Assembly (NCBI GenBank): GCA_018400625.1
Contig: JAGYMJ010000042.1
Coordinates: forward strand, 1-6,574
Direction: 5' to 3'
Source: Planctomycetota bacterium
Lineage (GTDB): Bacteria; Planctomycetota; Brocadiia; SM23-32
DNA length: 6,574 nt
The notes beneath the pieces were generated by a model, which worked only from the letters and a program-made list of their open reading frames with translations, did no database searches and was not told the origin of the DNA. The translations under genes were made by a program, and so were the position numbers. Shown here piece by piece: positions 1 to 4,825 of the stretch (its first letter is position 1; each line of letters starts with the position of its first letter).

Positions 1-705
1 GTCCAGGAGCTGCATGGCATTCAGGTTCAGCTCACCGGTCTTGAGCGCGTAGCCCAGCAGATCATCGGTATCGATAGGCTCGCCGGCAAGGAAATTCATT
101 ATTTCATGGAAGTTGGCATAAATGCTTTCATCCTCTTTTCCCAGGATCCTGGCATGATGCAGGTAAGCCGAAGCGCCTTTGAGCCCGTAAATGATGGTCT
201 CCTGAAGACCGGCCACGGCCTTGCCGTATTTTTCCCGGCGCGCGTCGATGCCGTACTGCCGGCCCTGCCGGACCAGAGCTTCCGTTCCCTGCGCGGGGAT
301 CCAGTCCGACACCCAGTGGGGGATATCATCGTCTGGACCGGCACCGCAGCAAATATTTTTCACTTTCTGAAGCACTCCTTCGTCGCTTTTCCCGGCACCG
401 CACAGAGACAGGGCCCTGTCACGCAGGCCGGCGGCTTTGGCGATAAGTTTTTGGAAATCCGCGGGATCGAAATTCGTATTGGTCAGGGTTGTGAACATAG
501 CATAGGGCACAAAAGCGTCAATTTCGCCGTCCGAAGCCCCCTTCTGCCGCGATCGGTGGGCAGGAACGGATACGGCCTTGAGCCCCTGGATGAGATTATC
601 CTGCAGGGCGGCAACTTCACTGTCCTTCCCACAAACTCCCGTTTTCACACATCCTTCTCCCTTCGCCGTCTGTTCGCACTGATAACAAAACATAGGCTCT
701 GTCAT
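1..705 (-). CDS. hcp: Hybrid cluster protein (hydroxylamine reductase), N-terminal part, runs off the left edge
   Basis: Hcp is a cytoplasmic Fe-S/hybrid-cluster enzyme. It was first assayed as a hydroxylamine reductase and is now linked to NO reduction and protein S-nitrosylation in anaerobes. The visible 235 residues begin MTEPMFCYQCEQTAKGEGC and carry the N-terminal cluster ligands C7, C10, C19 and C25. This CX2CX8CX5C spacing is typical of the class I type with a [4Fe-4S] cluster, not the enterobacterial CX2CX11CX6C type. A second Cys-rich patch (LSLCGAGK, then NICCGAG) and the GLKGASAYLHHA segment are also family features. The hybrid-cluster ligands lie in the missing C-terminal half; family members are about 540 residues. 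The start at 705 is supported by a strong AAAGGAGGT six bases upstream; Met5 is an alternative start. It is the last visible gene of the minus-strand operon, 112 bases after the cupin. Identity is certain; the in vivo substrate is inferred from the family. Confidence 0.96.
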   Translation of the reverse strand, partial: MTEPMFCYQCEQTAKGEGCVKTGVCGKDSEVAALQDNLIQGLKAVSVPAHRSRQKGASDGEIDAFVPYAMFTTLTNTNFDPADFQKLIAKAAGLRDRALSLCGAGKSDEGVLQKVKNICCGAGPDDDIPHWVSDWIPAQGTEALVRQGRQYGIDARREKYGKAVAGLQETIIYGLKGASAYLHHARILGKEDESIYANFHEIMNFLAGEPIDTDDLLGYALKTGELNLNAMQLLD

Positions 706-711
706 GATACG

Positions 712-720
712 ACCTCCTTT
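712..720 (-). promoter_or_regulatory. Strong Shine-Dalgarno of hcp
   Basis: Read on the minus strand this is AAAGGAGGT, six bases before the ATG at 705. It is the strongest ribosome binding site of the left block. It fixes the start four residues upstream of the Met that would give the more common 'MFC' N-terminus. It also suggests that Hcp is translated more strongly than the regulator at the head of the operon. Confidence 0.8.
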
Positions 721-757
721 AAAAAAGTTAACACTTACTGTTTTCAGCCAAAGTAAT

Positions 758-790
758 GGATTTTTCGGCAGCATTTGCATCGAAAAACCC
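758..790 (-). promoter_or_regulatory. Stem-loop in the cupin-hcp intercistronic RNA
   Basis: The arms at 758-767 and 781-790 pair over 10 positions with a 13-base loop. In the minus-strand RNA the pairing is complete with a single G-U wobble (GGGUUUUUCG with CGAAAAAUCC); read from the plus strand the same position is an A/C mismatch. No U-run follows on the minus strand (the next bases are AUUACUUUGG), so it does not look like an intrinsic terminator. It could protect or separate the hcp message, or act as a leaky attenuator. I see no convincing promoter in the 112-base gap 706-817. Function is inferred from position only. Confidence 0.4.
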
Positions 791-817
791 CGCTTCATAA
801 AAAAACTTCGTACCTGG

Positions 818-1171
818 TTATCCTTTCACCATAACAAGAAGCATTTTCGATTGTTCCACCGCTTCCAGCGCATGAGGCACATCAGCGGGCATGAGAACGG
901 TTTCTCCGGCTCCGGCCGCCACTTTCTGTCCGCCGATAATGAGTTCCAGCTTGCCCTCAAGCACCTGAACGAGCGCATCATAGGGCGCCGTGTGTTCGCT
1001 GAGGTTCTGGCCCGAATCGAAAGCGAAGAGCGTAACGCTGCCGGCATCGGAATCGATAATCGTGCGGCTCACTATCGACCCTTCGGCATACTCCACCTTC
1101 GCCCCAAGCTTCACCGCTTGGCTATGGGGAAACTGTCCACTATTTTCTTCTTTTTTGTTGCAGCATTTCAT
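818..1171 (-). CDS. Small single-domain cupin protein
   Basis: This 117-residue protein is one cupin (double-stranded beta-helix) domain of a small type common in anaerobes. Motif 1 is seen around residues 54-73 (G54, H60, then ALVQVLEG), and motif 2 around 89-100 (GETVLMPADVPH). Of the usual metal ligands only H60 and H100 are clear: the second His of HXH is Ala62 (HTA), and the Glu position is not obvious. The N-terminus, MKCCNKKEE, has an adjacent Cys pair that is unusual for a plain cupin. The start is supported by GGAGGT at 1181-1186, nine bases upstream. It lies between the ferredoxin (43 bases) and hcp (112 bases), so it is probably co-transcribed. No enzymatic reaction can be assigned; it could bind a small ligand or a metal, or be an accessory to Hcp. 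The cupin fold is confident, the role unknown. Confidence 0.9.
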   Translation of the reverse strand: MKCCNKKEENSGQFPHSQAVKLGAKVEYAEGSIVSRTIIDSDAGSVTLFAFDSGQNLSEHTAPYDALVQVLEGKLELIIGGQKVAAGAGETVLMPADVPHALEAVEQSKMLLVMVKG

Positions 1172-1214
1172 GATTTACTTACCTCCGTTGTAGAAATTGG
1201 TTAAAAAACTCTTC

Positions 1215-1958
1215 CTAAGAAACGCTTTCACTATCACGAAGCTCACCGTTTACCGACAAAACCTTAACGTTGACTTCCAGATCGACTTTCGCTGCATCGA
1301 GTGCGGAACGAACAATGGCAAGCAGGCCGTGGCAGCACGGCACTTCCATATGCACGACGGTAACTGAGCACAGATCGTTTTTCTCAAATATTTCCTTCAG
1401 CTTATCGCGGTAAAACTCCCCGTCGTCGAGTTTGGGACAGCCGATAAGCAGTTTCCTGCCGGCAAGGAGTTCGGTGTGGAAATCCGCATAGGCAAACGGC
1501 GCGCAGTCGGCCGCAATCAGCAGGTCCGCGCCGTCGAAATACGGTGCATCCACCGGAACAAGACGGAGCTGTACGGGCCATTGGGAGAGGGCGCTGGGGG
1601 TGTTTTTATCCGCACGACTATTCGCGGGTACGGGCCGTTGGCTCCTGTCGGCGCCTATCTCGAAGGCGGCGGCGCCCGGGCAGCCCCCCATCTGCGGCTT
1701 GGCTTTTTGATTTTTCTGTTTTTGCAGGCGCTCCTCGACCGCCTCCTCATCGAAGTCGTCGGCATTGCGTTCAATTATACGGATAGCATCCTGCGGACAG
1801 GTTCCCAAACAGGCGCCGAGGCCGTCGCAGTATCGATCCGAGACCAGCCGGGCCTTGCCGTCAATTATCTGCAAAGCACCTTCGTGGCACTGCGGGATGC
1901 ATTCCCCGCAGCCGTTACACTTTTCTTCATCTATTTCCACAACCTTTCGCTTGACCAT
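1215..1958 (-). CDS. 4Fe-4S ferredoxin-like protein with a Cys-containing C-terminal domain
   Basis: This 247-residue protein is a probable electron carrier for Hcp. The N-terminal ferredoxin domain (about 1-65) has one full cluster motif, C14/C17/C20/C24 (CX2CX2CX3C). The second site is C44/C50/C54-Pro with Leu at the position of the missing ligand (CDGLGACLGTCP), a pattern I recognise from ferredoxin-like proteins of anaerobes. A charged linker (about 66-90, rich in E, K and Q) leads to a C-terminal domain of about 155 residues with C93, C152, C174 (GCPK), C197 and C208-C209 (PCCHG). These may bind another metal centre or form a redox-active pair. A ferredoxin-type Fe-S protein is known to be encoded beside hcp in sulfate reducers, which supports the partner role. 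The start is supported by GGGAGGT six bases upstream (1964-1970). It sits 28 bases after the Rrf2 gene in the same operon. Fold is confident; electron transfer to Hcp is inferred. Confidence 0.9.
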   Translation of the reverse strand: MVKRKVVEIDEEKCNGCGECIPQCHEGALQIIDGKARLVSDRYCDGLGACLGTCPQDAIRIIERNADDFDEEAVEERLQKQKNQKAKPQMGGCPGAAAFEIGADRSQRPVPANSRADKNTPSALSQWPVQLRLVPVDAPYFDGADLLIAADCAPFAYADFHTELLAGRKLLIGCPKLDDGEFYRDKLKEIFEKNDLCSVTVVHMEVPCCHGLLAIVRSALDAAKVDLEVNVKVLSVNGELRDSESVS

Positions 1959-1986
1959 CTTCTACCTCCCGATCAAAAATTCAGGT

Positions 1987-2430
1987 TCAACTGTTGTCTT
2001 CTTCAAAACGTCGAATTATATCCTGAAGCGTTACACCATCCAGATAACTGCTGAGTTTTTCTTCAACATCTCCCAGCATATCCTGCAACGCGCACTCGCC
2101 GGAGTTCTCGCACAGCTCAGGGTCCGCAAAACATGCGTTCATGCGGAGGGGACCCTGCACGTCCTCGACAATTTCATGAAGCGTTATATCTTCCGGCTCG
2201 CGCATAAGTATATAACCCCCGAATGGTCCACGTACCGACTCGACCAGTCCAGCCCTGTTGACCTTCTGCATGATCTTACGCAAGAAATCGACCGGCACGT
2301 TGATAGATTCGGCCAGGGAAGCGGTAGAGGCCACATCCTCACATCCAGCAAGCCGGGCCATTGCACGAATTGCATAATCGGTATCTCTGTGAATTATGAC
2401 CATAAAACAACCCCGCATAATACATGACAT
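1987..2430 (-). CDS. Rrf2-family Fe-S transcriptional regulator (IscR/NsrR-like)
   Basis: Probable local repressor of this operon. The winged-helix domain is clear: DTDYAIRAMARLAG, then the recognition-helix region around VPVDFLRKIMQKV, then the wing RGPFGGYIL. Three Cys at 100, 107 and 113 (numbered from the start at 2430) match the Fe-S ligands of IscR and NsrR, although the first spacing is X6 rather than X5. Two starts compete. The start at 2430 has AGGA six bases upstream and adds MSCIMRGCF, with two extra Cys. The ATG at 2403 gives MVIIHRDTDYAIRA, the usual family N-terminus, but has only GGGG upstream. Family length favours 2403 (138 residues); the ribosome site favours 2430. As first gene after an operator-promoter, it probably represses itself. 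The inducing signal could be NO, oxygen or Fe-S status. It is not safely NsrR by sequence alone. Confidence 0.9.
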   Translation of the reverse strand: MSCIMRGCFMVIIHRDTDYAIRAMARLAGCEDVASTASLAESINVPVDFLRKIMQKVNRAGLVESVRGPFGGYILMREPEDITLHEIVEDVQGPLRMNACFADPELCENSGECALQDMLGDVEEKLSSYLDGVTLQDIIRRFEEDNS

Positions 2431-2436
2431 TTACCG

Positions 2437-2465
2437 TCCTACTATATAGGATTATATCAATCCTA
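2437..2465 (-). promoter_or_regulatory. Palindromic operator with three half-sites over the -10 of the Rrf2 operon
   Basis: TAGGATT (2447-2453) and AATCCTA (2459-2465) form a perfect 7-base inverted repeat around five bases. A third half-site, TCCTA (2437-2441), is inverted relative to TAGGA (2447-2451), again across exactly five bases, so half-sites alternate with the same spacing. The main palindrome covers the -10 hexamer and part of the spacer of the minus-strand promoter, where a bound dimer would block RNA polymerase. The Rrf2 protein encoded immediately downstream is the obvious candidate ligand. I cannot match the sequence to the published IscR or NsrR consensus sites from memory. Confidence 0.7.
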
Positions 2466-2479
2466 AATGTTTTTGTCAA
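2451..2479 (-). promoter_or_regulatory. Near-ideal sigma70 promoter of the Rrf2-ferredoxin-cupin-hcp operon
   Basis: On the minus strand the -35 is TTGACA (2479-2474), the spacer is 17 bases and the -10 is TATAAT (2456-2451), preceded by TGA to give an extended -10. All twelve hexamer positions match the consensus. Transcription should begin near 2444, leaving about 14 bases of leader for the start at 2430 or about 41 for the start at 2403. A promoter this strong would be expected to need tight repression, consistent with the palindrome over it. Confidence 0.8.
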
Positions 2480-2604
2480 ATAAACGCGTTAAAAAAAACT
2501 GAGTATGACATGAAACTACCACTTAAACAACTTTAATATCAACAGTTAGAACTCAATATATTTTTTAGTGTTTTACAGAATAATTTTTTTCTGGGCGACA
2601 CATA

Positions 2605-2633
2605 TTGACTTTGTCCTACAGGTTAAGTATAAT
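2605..2633 (+). promoter_or_regulatory. Sigma70-type promoter of thiSGH
   Basis: TTGACT (2605-2610) and TATAAT (2628-2633) are separated by 17 bases, which predicts a start of transcription near 2640 and a leader of about 40 bases. The promoter lies in the AT-rich region divergent from the Rrf2 promoter. A TCCTA at 2614-2618, like the half-sites of the operator across the intergenic region, falls in its spacer and may be chance. The rest of 2480-2604 holds only AT-rich DNA in which I see no gene or clear signal. Confidence 0.7.
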
Positions 2634-2679
2634 ATTTAAGTTCAAGTTAGAAAAACCTAAAATAGACAAAGAGCGCGAT

Positions 2680-2880
2680 ATGCAAGTGCAGATAAACGGT
2701 GAAATTCGAAATATAACCCACGGGAAAACGGTGGAAGAGCTCTTACACGGCCTGGGGATCAAGCCGGGCACAGCCGTGGTCGAGCTCAATCAAAACATCG
2801 TTAAGGTCAACAGATACGCTTCTGAAACAATACCGGCCGACTCCGTGATTGAAATAATACGTTTTGTGGGGGGAGGATAA
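2680..2880 (+). CDS. thiS: Sulfur carrier protein ThiS
   Basis: This 66-residue ubiquitin-fold protein carries sulfur as a C-terminal thiocarboxylate to ThiG for thiazole synthesis in the cytoplasm. It shows the family pattern: short beta strands at the N-terminus (MQVQINGE), the helix [12 protein letters not shown], the [10 protein letters not shown] strand, and the end EIIRFVGGG. The terminal glycine is the site adenylated by ThiF and converted to the thiocarboxylate. The frame is open further upstream, but that extension would begin inside the -35 element at 2605, so the ATG at 2680 is chosen; it gives the normal family length. Its ribosome site is poor (AAAGAG region). It is the first gene of thiSGH, with thiG five bases after its stop. 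No adenylating partner ThiF is present in the window. Confidence 0.93.
   Translation: MQVQINGEIRNITHGKTVEELLHGLGIKPGTAVVELNQNIVKVNRYASETIPADSVIEIIRFVGGG
2868..2876 (+). promoter_or_regulatory. Shine-Dalgarno of thiG inside the Gly-Gly-Gly codons of thiS
   Basis: GGGGGGAGG lies nine bases before the thiG ATG at 2886 and simultaneously encodes the C-terminal glycines of ThiS. The purine-rich glycine codons double as the ribosome binding site, which couples the two genes and favours these particular glycine codons. Confidence 0.75.
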
Positions 2881-2885
2881 TTTTT

Positions 2886-3671
2886 ATGGAACCGCTGGTT
2901 ATTGCAGGTAAAAAATTCAATTCAAGATTGTTTATCGGCACGGGGAAATTCGGCGCCGGAGATGTAATGGAACGCGCCGTCAGGGCGTCCGGAGCGAAAC
3001 TGGTGACCGTGGCCCTGCGCCGCGTCGAACTGTCGCAGCAAAAACAGGAAGAGGATCTGATCGGCAGACTCAAACCGTTGTCCGTCCTGATTGTTCCCAA
3101 CACGAGCGGCGCCCGCAACGCCGGTGAAGCCGTGCGCATCGCCCGTCTTGCCCGGGCCGCGGGCGGTTACGACTGGATAAAACTGGAAATCGATCCGGAC
3201 CCGCACTATCTGCTGCCGGACGGGATAGAGACCCTTCAGGCTGCCGAAGAGCTGGCTGATGAGGGTTTCAAGGTCATGCCCTATGTGAACGCCGACCCGG
3301 TGCTTTGCAAGCGCCTCGAGGAGGCGGGCGCCGTTACCGTTATGCCGCTGGGCGCCCCTATCGGGACGAATCAGGGTCTCCGCACGCGGCATATGCTCGA
3401 GATCATCATCGAACAGGCCACGGTTCCGGTCGTGGTCGATGCCGGTCTGGGAAAACCGTCGCATGCGGCCGATGCCATTGAGATGGGCGCCGACGCCGTG
3501 CTGGTAAATACGGCTATAGCGACCGCAGGCGACCCCGTCGGGATGGCCCGGGCCTTCTCTCATGCGGTGCAAGCGGCCGAACTTGCCGCCGGCGCCGCGC
3601 CGCGCGCACAGAAGCGGTCGGCCGAGGCCAGCAGTCCGCTGACAGGATTTCTTCGTGACGGAGACACATAA
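2886..3671 (+). CDS. thiG: Thiazole synthase ThiG
   Basis: ThiG is a TIM-barrel enzyme. It joins 1-deoxy-D-xylulose 5-phosphate, dehydroglycine and the sulfur of ThiS-thiocarboxylate into the thiazole phosphate of thiamin. The 261 residues cover the whole family length. Diagnostic segments are RLFIGTGKF near 14-22, VALRRVE near 42-48, PNTSGARNA near 71-79, and WIKLEI with K99, the expected Schiff-base lysine. Further on are the phosphate-binding loops [13 protein letters not shown] (153-165) and [12 protein letters not shown] (184-195), then VNTAIA, and the C-terminal SSPLTGF. Nothing essential is missing. The start is fixed by a GGAGG that overlaps the end of thiS. It is the second gene of thiSGH, 29 bases before thiH. 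Confidence 0.97.
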   Translation: MEPLVIAGKKFNSRLFIGTGKFGAGDVMERAVRASGAKLVTVALRRVELSQQKQEEDLIGRLKPLSVLIVPNTSGARNAGEAVRIARLARAAGGYDWIKLEIDPDPHYLLPDGIETLQAAEELADEGFKVMPYVNADPVLCKRLEEAGAVTVMPLGAPIGTNQGLRTRHMLEIIIEQATVPVVVDAGLGKPSHAADAIEMGADAVLVNTAIATAGDPVGMARAFSHAVQAAELAAGAAPRAQKRSAEASSPLTGFLRDGDT

Positions 3672-3700
3672 CTAACAGGTTTCAACAGTTTTTTGGTGCC

Positions 3701-4822
3701 ATGAAAGCCAGCACTTTTTCAGATATACTCAAAGAATGGCCGATTGAACGCGTTCGTAGACTCATTGCTACCCGAACCGAGGCCGATGTGAAGGCTGCGC
3801 TTGAGAACCCGGACGGTACCGCATCCGACCTGGCATCCCTTCTGTCGCCCGTCGGATCGGATCTGCTGGAAGCCATGGCGCAGCGTTCGGCAAGCCTGAC
3901 CCGCCGGCGTTTTGGGAACACACTCCAGTTTTACGCTCCTTTATATGTGTCGAATTACTGCGTGAATTGTTGCCGGTACTGCGGTTTCAGCCGGCACTCA
4001 AAAGTCCCACGGCGTGCTCTGTCGATTGGAGAGGCCCTGGCCGAGGCCGAATACTTGAGAGATGAAGGTTTCCGTCATATCCTGCTGGTTTCGGGAGAGG
4101 ACCCGGAGCACGTACCTCTGCCCTATTTTGAGGAACTTTCGGCGCTGCTGAGCGACCAATTTGCTTCGGTCTGTATCGAAATTTACCCGTTGGATTTTGA
4201 AGGATATCGGCGTCTCGTGCGGGTTGGGGTTGACGGTTTGACGTTGTATCAGGAAACTTATGATCCCCGGGTTTACGAAAACGTCCACCCGGCGGGACCG
4301 AAAAGGGATTTTACGGGCCGGCTGCAGGCGGTTGAGCTTGGAGCGGCTGCGGGCATGCGTTCCGTGGGCATCGGCGCTTTGCTTGGGCTTGCAAGCCGGC
4401 GGGAGGAGATGTTTTATGTGGGCTTGCATGCCCGTTACCTGCAGCGACACTACTGGCGCAGCCATATCTCGATCTCCTTCCCAAGGATGCAGAAAGCTGC
4501 GGGCGGTATCCCGCCGCAAGCTCCGGTAACAGACTCCGATCTCGTACAGATGATCTGTGCGCAGCGTATTTTCCTGCCTGACGTCGGCCTTGTCCTTTCC
4601 ACCCGGGAATCAGCTTACCGGCGCAATCATCTCCTGCCGCTTGGGATAACTCGCATCTCCGCCGCCTCTGTAACCGAACCCGGCGGATATTTGGACGGTA
4701 AACAATCGGGTGCTCAGTTTGAAGTTCATGACAAACGCTCGCTGAGGGAGATGGTTGACACCGCACAGGCTCTCGGATATGATCCCGTCTTCAAAAACTG
4801 GGACGCCGCCTATCACTCATAG
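3701..4822 (+). CDS. thiH: 2-iminoacetate synthase ThiH (radical-SAM tyrosine lyase)
   Basis: ThiH cleaves tyrosine by a 5'-deoxyadenosyl radical to give dehydroglycine for ThiG, with p-cresol as by-product. It is the oxygen-sensitive alternative to ThiO. The 373 residues match the family length. The radical-SAM motif is C87-X3-C91-X2-C94 (NYCVNCCRYCGFSR), with an additional Cys at 90 next to the ligand. Downstream landmarks are LLVSGEDPEH, DGLTLYQETYDP, GIGALLGLASRR, HISISFPRM, LSTRESAYRR, TEPGGY and KNWD near the end. The C-terminal Fe-S extension of the related HydG is absent, which supports ThiH. The ribosome site is weak, and no other start in this frame fits better, so translation may rely on coupling with thiG. 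The stop is three bases from the stop of the convergent beta-helix gene. Confidence 0.96.
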   Translation: MKASTFSDILKEWPIERVRRLIATRTEADVKAALENPDGTASDLASLLSPVGSDLLEAMAQRSASLTRRRFGNTLQFYAPLYVSNYCVNCCRYCGFSRHSKVPRRALSIGEALAEAEYLRDEGFRHILLVSGEDPEHVPLPYFEELSALLSDQFASVCIEIYPLDFEGYRRLVRVGVDGLTLYQETYDPRVYENVHPAGPKRDFTGRLQAVELGAAAGMRSVGIGALLGLASRREEMFYVGLHARYLQRHYWRSHISISFPRMQKAAGGIPPQAPVTDSDLVQMICAQRIFLPDVGLVLSTRESAYRRNHLLPLGITRISAASVTEPGGYLDGKQSGAQFEVHDKRSLREMVDTAQALGYDPVFKNWDAAYHS

Positions 4823-4825
4823 TTA

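Noticed and set aside
106..756. Plus-strand open frame of 216 codons
   Set aside because: It lies antisense to hcp, whose protein has the full cysteine pattern and a strong ribosome site. The plus-strand product has no recognisable family features.
735..756. TTACT/AGTAA inverted repeat upstream of hcp as a regulator site
   Set aside because: The arms are only five bases around a 12-base spacer and do not match the TTGTGA-N6-TCACAA pattern expected of HcpR or Crp-type regulators.
758..790. Intrinsic terminator between the cupin and hcp genes
   Set aside because: The stem is AU-rich and no U-run follows on the transcribed strand, so it is listed only as a stem-loop.
1476..2054. Plus-strand open frames over the ferredoxin gene
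   Set aside because: They are antisense to a gene with clear Fe-S motifs and have no ribosome site or family signature.
2576..2593. CAGAA/TTCTG inverted repeat in the divergent region
   Set aside because: Five-base arms in very AT-rich DNA are likely by chance, and the repeat is not placed relative to either promoter in a telling way.
2605..2679. N-terminal extension of ThiS to a TTG at 2605
   Set aside because: That codon is the first half of the -35 element, upstream of the predicted transcript start. ThiS from 2680 has the normal family length.
2431..2679. TPP riboswitch upstream of thiS
   Set aside because: I looked for the CTGAGA and ACCTGA hallmarks and found neither, and the leader after the promoter is only about 40 bases.
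3701..4822. HydG, the [FeFe]-hydrogenase maturase
   Set aside because: The protein lacks the C-terminal extension with a second Fe-S site that HydG has, and it sits directly after thiS and thiG.
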